From: Desulfuromonadaceae bacterium
GTDB lineage: Bacteria; Desulfobacterota; Desulfuromonadia; Geobacterales; Pseudopelobacteraceae
Direction of reading: 5' to 3'
Assembly (NCBI GenBank): GCA_028712075.1
Contig: JAQTQX010000018.1
Location: 1-64,000 of the forward strand
Length of the DNA: 64,000 nt
Shown: piece after piece, positions 32,710 through 44,090 of the stretch
How positions within the stretch are numbered: position 1 is the first letter of the stretch
Layout: each line of letters starts with the position of its first letter
Made by a program: the position numbers and the translations under genes
Notes under the pieces: model-generated
The model's database searches: none
Seen by the model: the letters and a program-made list of their open reading frames with translations, nothing else
Told to the model about the DNA's origin: nothing

Positions 32710-35094
32710 TTGTACACTTTCCGGAGAACCATATACTTTATGAGTGCGGAACAGACAAAGAAGGAAAATCTGGCTAAAGAGCTGCAGGGAATGGCACTCG
32801 GAACAGTGGGCGTGTTTATTCTGCTCTCTTTTCTGACCTACAATTCATCCGATGTGTCATGGAACAGCTACTCCACCGATGGTGGACCCCACAATCTCGG
32901 GGGACGACTGGGTGCCCAGGTTGCAGATCTGCTGTACAACTCTCCGGTTTCTTTTGGGATTGCCTCTTACCTGATTCCGGGTGCGTTGCTGTATATGGCC
33001 TACACGCTGTTCCGTTTCAAGGAAATCCGCCTTCGCTCGTATAAACTGGCGGCAGCATGTGCACTGCTTTTTTCTTTGGCGACCCTCTGTACTTTTATCA
33101 GTGGCACGGCGGTCATATTCGGCCAGGAGGTGGCGACCGGAGGAGCGGTCGGCGTTGTGGCGTCCCGGATACTGAGAAACACGATTGGCGTTACCGGTGC
33201 TCTTCTGCTGCTTCTGCCGCTGCTGGCGGCGTCAATTATGGTTCTTTCGAAATTTTCTTTTGTTCTGTTTGCCGGCTGGTGGCTGGAAAATCTGAAGCAT
33301 AAATGGAATGCACTGCAGGAGCGGCGCACCACACTCCGCGATGAAAAAAGCCGTATCAAAGCAAAACAGGAAGGGCTTCCACCGGCGGCATCATCGGGTG
33401 GTCCGGTTATCAAGCCGCTTGCGCCGCCGGCGCCACGTCCGAGTATAGTGAAGAAGGAAAAGGATAAAAAGAAGGAAGATGCCAAGAGTGCCGCAGTGCA
33501 GGAAACCTTTGAATTCATCAAGGCAGAGGGAGATTTCCATACTCCGCCGTTCTCGCTGCTGGATGTACCTCCCGTTGCTGAAAAGACGCTCGACCGCGAA
33601 ACATTGACGATGAATGCGCGGTTGCTGGAGAAAAAGCTCAAAGATTACAATATAGACGGTGAAGTGGTTGAGATATGCCCCGGTCCGGTCATCACTATGT
33701 ATGAATACGCTCCGGCCCCTGGCATCAAAATCAGCAAAATTGCCGGTCTTACCGACGACCTGACCATGGCGCTGCAGGCCATGTCGATCCGAATCGTCGC
33801 ACCGATTCCCGGCAAGGGGGTTGTCGGTATCGAGGTGCCTAACCGTGACCGCGAAATGGTCTTCCTGCGCGAAATATTCAACTGTGAACACTTTTCCCAC
33901 AGCAGGATGAAGCTGCCGCTTGCATTGGGCAAGGACATTGCCGGCCTGCCGGTCGTTACTGATCTGGCCAAGGCTCCCCATCTGCTTGTAGCCGGTTCCA
34001 CCGGTTCCGGAAAGTCAGTCTCGATCAATACCATGATTCTTTCACTGCTCTATACGTCCACACCGAAAGATGTGCGGATGATCATGGTGGACCCGAAGAT
34101 GCTCGAGTTTTCCATGTATGAGGGGATTCCGCACCTGCTGCTGCCGGTGGTGACGGAACCGAAAAAGGCGTCGTTGGCCCTCAAATGGGCGGTCAACGAG
34201 ATGGAGCGCCGCTACGTGCTGCTCTCTGACAAAGGCGTCCGTAATATTGAATCCTATAACAAAAAACTTGCCGGTGAACTTCTTGAACAGGAAGAGTACG
34301 GTTCGATATCCGAAGCTGAAATTATCGAAGAGCTTGAAGAATTGGGTGAGGATGATGACGCTGTCATAGATTCGTTCCCCTTTGTGGTGGATGACGGAGA
34401 TGCTCTGGAGCATAGCCATCTTCCGTATATTGTTGTGATTGTGGACGAGCTGGCAGACCTGATGATGGTGGCCGGTCGTGAGGTTGAGGAACATATTGCC
34501 CGTCTTGCCCAAAAGGCGCGCGCCTCCGGTATCCACCTGATTCTTGCCACCCAGCGTCCTTCGGTGGATGTCATTACCGGTCTGATCAAGGCCAATTTGC
34601 CGTCGCGCATTTCGTTCCAGGTGACGTCGAAGGTGGATTCGCGCACTATTCTTGACTGCAACGGCGGTGAAAGCCTGCTCGGTAACGGCGACATGCTCTA
34701 TATGCCGCCCGGTACCTCGCGACTACAGCGGATCCACGGTGCGTATGTATCCGATTCAGAAGTCCAGCGGGTTGTCGATTTCCTGAAAAAACAGGGAAAA
34801 CCGGTCTATGAGAAGTCGATCATGGAAATGAAGGACTCGGATGAGAAAGGGAACAGTGAGGACGAGGTGCAGGATGAGCGATGGGAGGATGCCCTGCGGA
34901 TGGTTGCCGACACCAGGCAGGCCAGTATTTCGATGATTCAGCGTAAACTGCGGATCGGCTATAACCGGGCTGCCCGAATTGTGGAAATGATGGAGAGCGA
35001 GGGGATGATAGCCCAGAGCGACGGCACCAGCAAGCCGCGCGAGATTTATATGGATGTCATCAATGCGTATCTGAATTCGCAGCTGACGAAGTAA
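32710..35094 (+). CDS. ftsK: DNA translocase FtsK/SpoIIIE
   Basis: N-terminal TM segments, Walker A VAGSTGSGKSVSINTMI, C-terminal gamma domain (MIQRKLRIGYNRAARIVEMMESEGMI). Confidence 0.97.
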   Translation: MYTFRRTIYFMSAEQTKKENLAKELQGMALGTVGVFILLSFLTYNSSDVSWNSYSTDGGPHNLGGRLGAQVADLLYNSPVSFGIASYLIPGALLYMAYTLFRFKEIRLRSYKLAAACALLFSLATLCTFISGTAVIFGQEVATGGAVGVVASRILRNTIGVTGALLLLLPLLAASIMVLSKFSFVLFAGWWLENLKHKWNALQERRTTLRDEKSRIKAKQEGLPPAASSGGPVIKPLAPPAPRPSIVKKEKDKKKEDAKSAAVQETFEFIKAEGDFHTPPFSLLDVPPVAEKTLDRETLTMNARLLEKKLKDYNIDGEVVEICPGPVITMYEYAPAPGIKISKIAGLTDDLTMALQAMSIRIVAPIPGKGVVGIEVPNRDREMVFLREIFNCEHFSHSRMKLPLALGKDIAGLPVVTDLAKAPHLLVAGSTGSGKSVSINTMILSLLYTSTPKDVRMIMVDPKMLEFSMYEGIPHLLLPVVTEPKKASLALKWAVNEMERRYVLLSDKGVRNIESYNKKLAGELLEQEEYGSISEAEIIEELEELGEDDDAVIDSFPFVVDDGDALEHSHLPYIVVIVDELADLMMVAGREVEEHIARLAQKARASGIHLILATQRPSVDVITGLIKANLPSRISFQVTSKVDSRTILDCNGGESLLGNGDMLYMPPGTSRLQRIHGAYVSDSEVQRVVDFLKKQGKPVYEKSIMEMKDSDEKGNSEDEVQDERWEDALRMVADTRQASISMIQRKLRIGYNRAARIVEMMESEGMIAQSDGTSKPREIYMDVINAYLNSQLTK

Positions 35095-35166
35095 GGTATA
35101 AGGGTTGAAGGTCAGTAGATTTGCGGAAACTATCCGCATTAACCATACATCAGGAGGGTTATCAGA

Positions 35167-35607
35167 ATGAAGCGTTTTACCAGAATTGCTGTATCGGTTG
35201 TTATGGCTGCACTGCTTGCTGTTCCTGTGTTTGCCGCGCAGGAGGCAAAGAAGGATGCCGGAAAAACAGTTACAACACCGTCCGGGCTTAAATACACCGA
35301 CGTCGTAGTTGGCAAGGGTGCTTCGCCAAGTCTCGGCAAGAGTGTTAAAGTGCATTACACCGGGACACTTGAAAATGGCAAGAAGTTTGACAGTTCCGTG
35401 GACCGTAATGAGCCGTTCTCGTTTACAATCGGTGTCGGTCAGGTCATTAAAGGGTGGGATGAAGGGGTCATGACCATGAAAATCGGCGGCAAGCGCAAGC
35501 TGATCATTCCGGCCAAGCTCGGTTACGGTGCGCGTGGGGCCGGTGGTGTTATCCCGCCGAATGCCACGTTGCTGTTCGATGTTGAGTTGCTCGACGTAGC
35601 GAAGTGA
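35167..35607 (+). CDS. FKBP-type peptidyl-prolyl isomerase, exported
   Basis: Signal peptide, [56 protein letters not shown]. Confidence 0.96.
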   Translation: MKRFTRIAVSVVMAALLAVPVFAAQEAKKDAGKTVTTPSGLKYTDVVVGKGASPSLGKSVKVHYTGTLENGKKFDSSVDRNEPFSFTIGVGQVIKGWDEGVMTMKIGGKRKLIIPAKLGYGARGAGGVIPPNATLLFDVELLDVAK

Positions 35608-35627
35608 TAAAAATGTGATGTCTACCG

Positions 35628-35656
35628 AACAGCCCGTGTAAGCGGGCTGTTTTTTA
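35628..35656 (+). terminator. Rho-independent terminator after the FKBP gene
   Basis: ACAGCCCG-TGTAAG-CGGGCTGT followed by TTTTT. Confidence 0.9.
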
Positions 35657-35678
35657 CGCCATGTATGGAGATGTCTGA

Positions 35679-36155
35679 ATGACCAATTTGATTTCTGCTG
35701 AAGGGTTGAAAAAACTGTGTGACGAATATGACTATCTCTGGAAAGTCGAGCGCCCCAAGGTTGTCAGAGGGGTTGCGGACGCTGCTGCGGAAGGAGATCG
35801 GTCGGAGAACGCCGAATATATTTACGGGAAAAAACGTCTGCGTGAAATTGATCGAAAACTGAAACACCTCGGTTCGCGCCTGAAAGTACTGAAGGTGGCA
35901 ACGGTTCCCGCCAATCCCAGGCAGGCGACATTCGGCTGCTGGATCAGCTATGAAGAAGAATCGGGGGAAGAGCGCTGCTACCAGCTGGTCGGACCGGATG
36001 AAATTGATGTCAGTATCGGCAGGATCAGCATTGACTCACCGGTGGGCCAGGCCCTGATGCACAAAAAAGTTGATGATGAAGTTACCGTCCTCAAGCCGGG
36101 AGGAGAATCAACGCTGTATATTACCGCTATCAGTGCCACACGCCCACTCCTGTAA
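35679..36155 (+). CDS. greB: Transcription elongation factor GreB
   Basis: Coiled-coil N-terminus (GDRSENAEYIYGKKRLREIDRKLKHLGSRL), Gre C-terminal domain. Confidence 0.93.
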   Translation: MTNLISAEGLKKLCDEYDYLWKVERPKVVRGVADAAAEGDRSENAEYIYGKKRLREIDRKLKHLGSRLKVLKVATVPANPRQATFGCWISYEEESGEERCYQLVGPDEIDVSIGRISIDSPVGQALMHKKVDDEVTVLKPGGESTLYITAISATRPLL

Positions 36156-36172
36156 TGCAGGGGGGCATCGTG

Positions 36173-38719
36173 TTACGATGACAACAGCCTGCCAAGCAGC
36201 CGGTCGATGTCTTCCATGCGGTACGGTTTTGACAAAACTCCGGCAAAACCAAAGTCACGGAAATTGGCAACGACAGGGTCTTCAGAATAACCGCTTGATA
36301 CGATCAGGCACGCGCTTGGATTGATGGCGTGTATCAGGCGCGCCGCTTCTTTCCCTCCCATTCCTCCTGGAACAGTCAGATCCATTATTACCGCTGAAAA
36401 AGGTGCACCTGATTTCTGCGCTGTTTTAAAGCGCTCAACAGCCTCTGTGCCATCGGCACAGGATGTTACCTTATAGCCGTACGCCTCAAGCATTGAGGTG
36501 GTTATGTCGCGAATAATCTCTTCGTCGTCCATGACCAGGACAGCAGCGCCGGAATGATTCTTGTCAGCCAGGATGGGCGGCTCTGTATCAGGTGGGCTGT
36601 ATGAATCTTCGATAGCTGGCAGATACACCGAAAAAGTTGTGCCGGCTTCAGGTGTGGATGTTACACGGAGATTACCGCCATGTTTGGTTACTATCGAATA
36701 GGCGGAAGCCAGCCCAAGGCCGTTACCGGTCGACTTGGTCGTAAAATAGGGATCAAATATTTTGGTAAGATTTTCTTCTGAAATTCCACACCCCTGATCA
36801 GTAAATGAAATGTTGAGGTACATTCCGGCAGGGAGCGACAGAGGGTTTGCTTCCGGTATAATCTCGTTACACGCAGTTACGGTGATAATACCTCCGCCCG
36901 GCATGGCCTGAACGGCATTGGTGATGATGTTGGTAAAAGCCTGACGAATCTGCACTTCGTCCGCTTCGATGGCATGAAGTGTCGGAGAAATAGTAATAAC
37001 TCCGTGTACATGTGAACTGCGTAGGGCAGTAGTGACGCACTCGTTAATAAGCTGTTCAACAGTCACTCTTGTTTTGGCCGGTACGCCCCCTCGGGCAAAC
37101 GTCAGAAGCTGTCGGGAGAGTTCTGCAGCGCGAGCCGAGGCTTTTTCTGCCGTACAAAGTGATTTGTAAGAACGGTGTTCCGGCTCTATGAATTTCTGCG
37201 CATAAGAAATACTTCCCATAATACCGGCCAGAATATTATTGAAGTCATGAGCAATGCCACCGGCAAGTACACCAAGTGATTCCAGTTTCTCAAGCTTGAT
37301 CCGCTCTTCTTCGAGCTCTTTTTGGGCGGTTATGTCACGCGTGAAACCGACCGTGCCGAACAGCTCACCGTTTTCTGAAATAACCGGTGTTTTATACGTC
37401 TGGGTCCATGTGCGCACGCCATGCTCTGCGGTTTCTTCTTCATACATGATAGTTCTGCCTGTCCTCATGACTTCACGGTCTTTTGTCTGGTATGTTTCAG
37501 CGAGTTCCTGCGGCATAAAATCAAAATCATTTTTTCCGATGATGGAACCGGTACTGCTGGGTGTGTAGGAATCGATAAACTTCTTATTTACGGCAAGGTA
37601 GCGACTTTCGGTGTCCTTGAGCCATACGGCGAACGGGAAGTTGTCGAGCAGGGCGCGTTGATACTGTTCTTTTTTCTGCAGGGCCGCTTCAGCCCGTTTG
37701 AGATCGGTCAGGTCAATATCGAGGCAGAACAGTTCCTGTTCTTTCCCGGGGGACTGGACGATGGCATGGCTTGAGAATACCGGAACGTGCGTGCCATCTT
37801 TGCGCATCTGGGATAATTCAGAAGCGGGGACAGCTTGCCCCGATCCGGCCATAAAGAGGATGGCCTGTTCGACATCTCCCCTCATTTCCGGTGGAATAAT
37901 CAGGTCAAGCAGATTCTGTCCGATGGCCTCCTGCGCACTATATCCATACAGGCGCTCTGAGGCATGATTCCAATACCGGGTAGTGCCATCAGGGGCGTAA
38001 CCCTGTACAGCAATGGCTGGAATATCGAGCAACAGCTGCTTAAAGCGGGTTTCGCTGGCAATCAGTGCCTCAACTGCCAGTTTCCGCTCGGTGATATCAC
38101 GCCCGATTCCAAGGAACGAAAACTCGCCGCTTTCAGCATCGTGCAGGAGGGAAGCGTTGGCTGAATACCAGATCCAGTCGCCGTTTTTGTGCTGCACCCG
38201 ATATACAATATCACTCAGTTTTTCCCCACTGCCTGAAACCTGCTGAAGCGCTTCAAAGCAGGTGGCGACATCATCGGGGTGGACAAACGGGGTAAACGGT
38301 TTGCCGATGGTTTCTGCCAGTTCGTAACCAAACGCGTCCCTCCAGTTGGGGGATACATACGTGAATATCCCTTCAACCGAAAGAACAAAAATAATGTCGT
38401 TGGCATTTTCAACCAGAGTGCGAAAATTCTGTTGACTCTGGCGCAGCGCCAGTTCCGCTGCTCTGCTGCGCCGCAATTCCCTGGTCAGCAGTCGTGCAGA
38501 TTGCGTCGAGATAAGCAGAAAGACAGCCATGAACAGCGTAAATGTGATTAATTCGGAGTGCCAGCGGGTGCGGTCCTGATTGCAGTAATACAGCGAAAAA
38601 CCGATTAACCCGGCAACGGCAAGATTGATGGCAAGGACAGAGAGCCAAATTTTAGTACGTAGCGGATTGGCTGATACGTTTTGTGTGTGTGGGATTATTG
38701 GAAATGTGGACACTGACAT
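36173..38719 (-). CDS. Hybrid PAS histidine kinase with C-terminal receiver
   Basis: TM pair, several PAS domains, [29 protein letters not shown]...IMDLTVPGGMGG. Confidence 0.93.
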   Translation of the reverse strand: MSVSTFPIIPHTQNVSANPLRTKIWLSVLAINLAVAGLIGFSLYYCNQDRTRWHSELITFTLFMAVFLLISTQSARLLTRELRRSRAAELALRQSQQNFRTLVENANDIIFVLSVEGIFTYVSPNWRDAFGYELAETIGKPFTPFVHPDDVATCFEALQQVSGSGEKLSDIVYRVQHKNGDWIWYSANASLLHDAESGEFSFLGIGRDITERKLAVEALIASETRFKQLLLDIPAIAVQGYAPDGTTRYWNHASERLYGYSAQEAIGQNLLDLIIPPEMRGDVEQAILFMAGSGQAVPASELSQMRKDGTHVPVFSSHAIVQSPGKEQELFCLDIDLTDLKRAEAALQKKEQYQRALLDNFPFAVWLKDTESRYLAVNKKFIDSYTPSSTGSIIGKNDFDFMPQELAETYQTKDREVMRTGRTIMYEEETAEHGVRTWTQTYKTPVISENGELFGTVGFTRDITAQKELEEERIKLEKLESLGVLAGGIAHDFNNILAGIMGSISYAQKFIEPEHRSYKSLCTAEKASARAAELSRQLLTFARGGVPAKTRVTVEQLINECVTTALRSSHVHGVITISPTLHAIEADEVQIRQAFTNIITNAVQAMPGGGIITVTACNEIIPEANPLSLPAGMYLNISFTDQGCGISEENLTKIFDPYFTTKSTGNGLGLASAYSIVTKHGGNLRVTSTPEAGTTFSVYLPAIEDSYSPPDTEPPILADKNHSGAAVLVMDDEEIIRDITTSMLEAYGYKVTSCADGTEAVERFKTAQKSGAPFSAVIMDLTVPGGMGGKEAARLIHAINPSACLIVSSGYSEDPVVANFRDFGFAGVLSKPYRMEDIDRLLGRLLSS

Positions 38720-38954
38720 GTACCCCTTGCAGTATCTTCCTCAAACGGTTTACTAAAGGCTATCAATTGCAGAGAGGTGGAGTTGGACAGTTGCTGTAAC
38801 ATGTGAACATATTAACCGTCATTTGGGAAAATATCAACACTGTTTATGTGATGCACAATCTGTTTTTACCCTTGTTATTTATTTTGACTGTGCTACTATG
38901 CCCAAAATTTAGGCAACAAGACATCGTTTTTCTTCCCCCCGGTTTCGCTGCCGC

Positions 38955-39968
38955 GTGTGTATCATGTTAAAACCATTAATTATTAGTTCTCTCGTCCTCC
39001 AGCACAACGTCGTGCTTGCACCTCTGGCGGGAATTACAAATCTGCCGTTCCGCCTGATCTGCCGTCAGGAGGGAGCTGCTTTGGCTTTTACCGAAATGGT
39101 CAGTGTCAACGGCCTGGTACGCGAAGGGGTGAAAACCCTGGCGTTGCTGAAGAGTTCTGCCGCCGACCGTCCGCTCGGCATCCAGCTGTTTGGCGACAAG
39201 CCCGCCGATCTCGCTGAAGCTGCACGCATGGTGGAGGGATACGGAGACCTCCTTGACATCAACATGGGGTGCCCGGTACGCAAGGTGGTCGGCACCGGCG
39301 CCGGAAGCGCCCTGCTGCAGGAACCGATCAAAATCGCCGCCATCATCCGCGCGGTGCGTGCTGCAACCACACTGCCGTTGACAATCAAGATCCGCTCCGG
39401 CTGGCACTGTGGCGATGATGTGTTTCAGGAGGTCGGGCATATCGCGCAAAGCGAGGGATGTGATGCCATAACGCTCCATCCACGCAGTCGCAGTTTGATG
39501 TTTTCCGGTCAGGCTGACTGGACACATCTAGCGCAGCTGAAATCTGCACTCTCAATTCCGGTGCTGGGAAGTGGCGACCTGTTTACGCCGGATGACTGCC
39601 TGCGGATGATGAAAGAAACCGCTTGTGACGGTATAATGATTGCCCGTGGAGCACTTGGCAATCCCTGGATTTTCAGGCAGGTGAAGGAGTTGGAGCGATC
39701 CGGTTGCTACACTTCGGTTACCCCTGTGGAGCGTGCCGGGGCTATCGAGCGGCACCTGGACCTGTTCATAGGCGAAATGGGTGAGGCGGTCGCCATTCGA
39801 GAAATAAAAAAACATATCGGCTGGTATGCCAGGGGATTCGCCGGAGCTTCCGACATCCGGCGGGCTGCCAATTCTGCCCGTACCGTTGACGAAATTACCC
39901 TCCTGATCGGGAGAATCCGCAGCATTCCCACGAGTGAAAGCCATGGTTCAGATGCCTTTGCAGCATGA
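38955..39968 (+). CDS. dusB: tRNA-dihydrouridine synthase (DusB-like)
   Basis: VVLAPLAGITNLPFRLICR, INMGCPVRKVVGTGAGSALL, DGIMIARGALGNPWIF. Confidence 0.93.
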   Translation: MCIMLKPLIISSLVLQHNVVLAPLAGITNLPFRLICRQEGAALAFTEMVSVNGLVREGVKTLALLKSSAADRPLGIQLFGDKPADLAEAARMVEGYGDLLDINMGCPVRKVVGTGAGSALLQEPIKIAAIIRAVRAATTLPLTIKIRSGWHCGDDVFQEVGHIAQSEGCDAITLHPRSRSLMFSGQADWTHLAQLKSALSIPVLGSGDLFTPDDCLRMMKETACDGIMIARGALGNPWIFRQVKELERSGCYTSVTPVERAGAIERHLDLFIGEMGEAVAIREIKKHIGWYARGFAGASDIRRAANSARTVDEITLLIGRIRSIPTSESHGSDAFAA

Positions 39969-41055
39969 TCAAAATCAAAAAAAGCGTGATGACTATTACG
40001 CCACCGTTATCGACAGTGTCGGGGATGGGGTTATAGTCGTGGGGAGCAACGGGAAAATCACCCTGTGTAATCCGGCTGCTGAGCAGATTATCGGGTTTTC
40101 GCAGCGGCAGGCCCAGGGAGCTGCATTCGACGAACTTTTCGCTCTGGAAACGACCCTGATAGAGATGCTTGGCAAAACCATGCGTACCGGTATCACCATT
40201 TCTGATCATGAAAACGTAGTGGTTCGCTCAACCGGCAGAGTCACACCGGTTGCTGTTACCTGCTATCCGCTGGTGGAAGGGAGCGGCGAAAACATCGGCG
40301 CGATCTTGACGCTGAAGGATATCACATACATACGCGATCTGGAAGCTGCAGTGCGGCAGGCTGATCGACTTTCCACACTTGGTGCCTTGGCGGCCGGCCT
40401 TGCTCATGAGGTAAAAAACCCGCTTGGCGGTATAAAAGGCGCGGCCCAGCTGCTGGAACGCGAGTTTCCTCCGGACAGCGACATGCTTGAATATACCCGG
40501 GTTGTTATCCGCGAAACCGAGCGGATCGATCATATTATCAGAGAATTACTGGAGCTTGCCTCTCCGCGCGCGCTCCAACGTGCGCCGGTCAATCTGCATA
40601 TGGTTCTTGGCGACATACTCTTGCTGCAAAAGCAGGCGGCCTCAGATCGGAACATCACATTCGTGCAACATCTGGACCCCAGTATTCCTGAGCTTATCGC
40701 CGATGAAGCCCTGTTGACCAGGCTGTTTCTGAATCTGATTTGCAATGCCCTTGACGCTATGGAGGACGACGGGCGTCTGACTGTGTCAAGCAGGGTGCTG
40801 GCCGACTACCGAATGACTCAGGATCAGCAGCGTTCCCGTTTTGTAGCCATTGAAGTCGCCGATGATGGGCCGGGCATTCCGCAGGAGGATCTGGAAAATA
40901 TCTGGACGCCGTTTTTCAGCACCAAATCTGGTGGCACCGGCCTCGGCCTTGCCATCTGTCACAAAATCGTTGCCGAACATCGTGGCATGATCAAAGCTGA
41001 ATCAGATCCGGCCCACGGCACAAAATTTACGGTGCTACTTCCGCTGGTGAGATAA
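39934..41055 (+). CDS. ntrB: NtrB-like nitrogen sensor histidine kinase
   Basis: PAS plus [25 protein letters not shown]; overlaps the end of dus; followed by ntrC. Confidence 0.88.
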   Translation: MKAMVQMPLQHDQNQKKRDDYYATVIDSVGDGVIVVGSNGKITLCNPAAEQIIGFSQRQAQGAAFDELFALETTLIEMLGKTMRTGITISDHENVVVRSTGRVTPVAVTCYPLVEGSGENIGAILTLKDITYIRDLEAAVRQADRLSTLGALAAGLAHEVKNPLGGIKGAAQLLEREFPPDSDMLEYTRVVIRETERIDHIIRELLELASPRALQRAPVNLHMVLGDILLLQKQAASDRNITFVQHLDPSIPELIADEALLTRLFLNLICNALDAMEDDGRLTVSSRVLADYRMTQDQQRSRFVAIEVADDGPGIPQEDLENIWTPFFSTKSGGTGLGLAICHKIVAEHRGMIKAESDPAHGTKFTVLLPLVR

Positions 41056-41158
41056 TTACAGAGTCATTGCGTAAGGAGAAACATTGGGCCGGTGACGTCA
41101 AAGCCCTTTGCAGCTTTCCTTGGCCCTTGCCCTCTGACCCTGAAAAAAGAGGTATAAC

Positions 41159-42601
41159 ATGCCATTAAACAGAATTCTGGTAGCAGATGATGAAGAGAGT
41201 ATCCGCTGGGTACTGTCAAAGGCGCTCAAACAGAAGGGGTTCAGCGTTGACCTCGCTCACGACGGTCGTCACGCGCTGGAGTTGATCAAGGATAACTGCT
41301 ATGACCTGGCAATTCTTGACATCAAAATGCCGGGGATTACCGGACTTGATCTTCTGGACAAGGTTCGCGAGCTGAAGAACGATCTGCTGGTTGTCATCAT
41401 GACCGCCGAAGCCAGTATGAAAAACGCGGTGGAGGCTATGAAGCGTGGAGCGTACGATTATATCACCAAGCCGTTCGATCTGGACGTTATTGATGCCATC
41501 ATTGAGAAGGTTGCCAAGGCCCGTGACATTGCCGGGCAGGTGACGACCCTCAAGCAGGAGCTCAAAGAACGCTATCAGGTTGAGAAAAACATCGTCGGGA
41601 ACTCTGCCGTCATGCAGGAGGTATACAAAACTATCGGCAAGGTGGCCGTCAGCGACGTCACCATCCTGATTCAGGGAGAGTCCGGTACCGGCAAGGAGTT
41701 GATAGCGCGGGCGGTTCACTTTAACTCGGAACGACTCGGCAAGCCTTTCATTGCGATTAACTGTGCAGCCATCCCGCACGATCTGCTTGAAAGTGAACTG
41801 TTCGGGTCTGAAAAAGGGGCCTTCACCGGGGCCGGAGAGCGGAAGCTGGGGAAATTTGAGCAGGCCAATCACGGCACGCTTTTTCTGGACGAAATTGGCG
41901 ACATGCCGCTTGACCTCCAGGCAAAGATGCTGCGGGTACTGCAGGAGCAAGAAGTGACCCGGATTGGCGGCACCCAGAATATATCGGTCGATGTCCGGAT
42001 TGTTGCTGCAACCAATCAGTCACTAGTCGAAAAAGTCCGTCTGAAAGAGTTCCGCGAGGATCTTTATTATCGCCTGAACGTTGTGCCGATTACCCTCGCA
42101 CCGCTGCGCGAACGCCGTGACGATATCCCTGATCTGGCCAACTACTTCCTGACCCGTTCCAGTGCTGAAATGTCGGTGCCCCCCAAACGACTGACTGATG
42201 ATGCTGTTGCACTCTTGAAGGCATATTCCTGGCCCGGAAACGTCCGTGAACTGGAAAATTCCATTAAACGAGCGGTTATATTGTCAAACGATCCTCTTCT
42301 GTCAGCGCTTGATTTTGGAGGACTGATCCCTGTCGGTGAAACAGCCGTAAGGAATTCTCAGGAAACTTCGCTGGAAGATTTGATTGATCTGAAGCTGCGA
42401 TCCAGTATGAACGGTATTGAGGAGCTTGAGAAGGGAGACATCCATTCCATGGTGCTTGAGCAGGTTGAGCGTCCCCTGATCCGCCTTGTGCTGGAGAAAT
42501 GCCGCTGGAACCAGGTCAAGGCTGCCGATGTGCTCGGCATCAACCGGAACACCTTGAGGAAGAAAATTACGGAGCTGCATATAGAGATGAAGCGGGGCTG
42601 A
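41159..42601 (+). CDS. ntrC: Sigma-54 dependent response regulator (NtrC-like)
   Basis: Receiver, GESGTGKELIARAVH, GAFTGA, C-terminal Fis-type HTH. Confidence 0.93.
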   Translation: MPLNRILVADDEESIRWVLSKALKQKGFSVDLAHDGRHALELIKDNCYDLAILDIKMPGITGLDLLDKVRELKNDLLVVIMTAEASMKNAVEAMKRGAYDYITKPFDLDVIDAIIEKVAKARDIAGQVTTLKQELKERYQVEKNIVGNSAVMQEVYKTIGKVAVSDVTILIQGESGTGKELIARAVHFNSERLGKPFIAINCAAIPHDLLESELFGSEKGAFTGAGERKLGKFEQANHGTLFLDEIGDMPLDLQAKMLRVLQEQEVTRIGGTQNISVDVRIVAATNQSLVEKVRLKEFREDLYYRLNVVPITLAPLRERRDDIPDLANYFLTRSSAEMSVPPKRLTDDAVALLKAYSWPGNVRELENSIKRAVILSNDPLLSALDFGGLIPVGETAVRNSQETSLEDLIDLKLRSSMNGIEELEKGDIHSMVLEQVERPLIRLVLEKCRWNQVKAADVLGINRNTLRKKITELHIEMKRG

Positions 42602-42620
42602 AAACAGCCCCGTTGACCAA

Positions 42621-43706
42621 TCAGAATAAATTCATATTTTCCAGCGCCTTGAGCGGTTGGTTATTAAATGTTGGGCGCGCCGCGCGCTCGTCCGGTTCGC
42701 CCGGTGTCGCCTGGCATGTTTCATCCTCGACCTGCTCGACTTCCTGGTCTGAAGCCATACCGCTGCTTTTGAAAAAATAGCGGTCATACAACCGGTGATG
42801 TGCCGTCCAGCGTGATGAAGAAACAGCCTCTTTGGCTATGTGGGCCTGGATGCCGTTGATCTTTGAATCCATGTCATCCAGATAATTGAGGATGGTCGCC
42901 TCGACCGTTTTTGGGCGTTTGGGCGAACCATACTCGTACTGGCCGTGGTGGGAAAGCAGCATATGTTTCAACAGCAGTGCCAACTCGCGCGGGAACCCTT
43001 CCACCAGCCGGATCTTGTCGTCGACCAGCTCGACGCCAATGGTGATATGCCCCAACAGCTTACCTGCATCGGTGTAATCAAAGGCGCGCTCAAAGCTCAT
43101 CTCATAAACTTTGCCGACATCGTGCAGCAGTGCGCCGACAATCAACAGGTCCTCGTTTATGCCGCTGTACAAGGGCACAACCCTTTTCACCAGCTTGACC
43201 AATGAGAGTGAATGTTCCAGCAACCCCCCCAGATACACATGATGCATTCCTTTGGCAGCCGGTGCCTGACAGTACAGATGCATGAGCGGTTCATCGGCAA
43301 GAAAGGCTGCCATGAGCGACTTGAGATTGCTATCCCCGAGCTGAGCAATTGTATCGGTCAGCTCCTGGCGCATATCCGTCCTATTGCGCGGTGACTCAGG
43401 CAGAAAATCGGCCAGTACGACATTTTCCTCGGGTACTCTGGTGATCTCGGCAATGACAACCTGCATCTTGTTCATGTACACGGATGCTTTGCCCCGTATT
43501 TTGACAAAATCGTCCTTATCGAACTGCTTGTCCAATACCTCGGTATTATCCCATACCTTCGCTTCGATGTCGCCGCTCTTGTCCATGAGGCGCAGATTCA
43601 TGTATGGCTTGCCGTTTTTTGCCATTGCCAGAATCTTGTCCTTGACCAGAAAAACGGCACTGACTGCGTCACGATCTTTTATGTCACTGACAAATTGTTT
43701 TGTCAC
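42621..43706 (-). CDS. HD-domain 3'-5' exoribonuclease YhaM-like protein (OB fold + HD)
   Basis: OB-fold N-terminus (DIEAKVWDNTE), HD domain (GALLHDVGKV; HMLLSHHGQYEYGSPKRP); likely GTG start at 43706. Confidence 0.85.
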   Translation of the reverse strand: MTKQFVSDIKDRDAVSAVFLVKDKILAMAKNGKPYMNLRLMDKSGDIEAKVWDNTEVLDKQFDKDDFVKIRGKASVYMNKMQVVIAEITRVPEENVVLADFLPESPRNRTDMRQELTDTIAQLGDSNLKSLMAAFLADEPLMHLYCQAPAAKGMHHVYLGGLLEHSLSLVKLVKRVVPLYSGINEDLLIVGALLHDVGKVYEMSFERAFDYTDAGKLLGHITIGVELVDDKIRLVEGFPRELALLLKHMLLSHHGQYEYGSPKRPKTVEATILNYLDDMDSKINGIQAHIAKEAVSSSRWTAHHRLYDRYFFKSSGMASDQEVEQVEDETCQATPGEPDERAARPTFNNQPLKALENMNLF

Positions 43707-44090
43707 ACGGCACCTCTCTTGCTGCAGGGAAATCACAAATGTTCGTGACGTTAGCACGAGGACGGCTTGATAGACAAGGGTAGAAACCGGTGTATACGCA
43801 ATCGAGTACAGATATTAAAATAAAAGCTTGCTTATAAGCTGATAAGCGTCTATCTTGTAAAACTCTGTTGCACCACATGAAACGCGGTAAGGTGTCCGCT
43901 GTTTCTCTTTTGATCGTCGCATTCTGCCCCTCCTGCATTCAATCCCGCATTGAAACAAGCAGACCGTACGGCAGGCGAAGATTTATTGTCTGTCCGCACG
44001 AAGCTGATTTTCCCTTCCTGGAATCAATGGTTTGATTCCTCGGTTCGTGTGCGCTTTTGTCTTTACACCGCTCCCAGAAAAGGAATCACC

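Noticed and set aside
42594-42611. GGGGCTG-AAAA-CAGCCCC hairpin at the end of ntrC
   Set aside because: Short stem without a following T-tract; may weakly separate convergent genes but unsupported as a terminator.
43950-44090. N-terminal extension of the helicase ORF
   Set aside because: Conserved DEAD-box start MTFEELGLNP is at 44091 after an RBS-like sequence; upstream sequence looks like a 5' leader.
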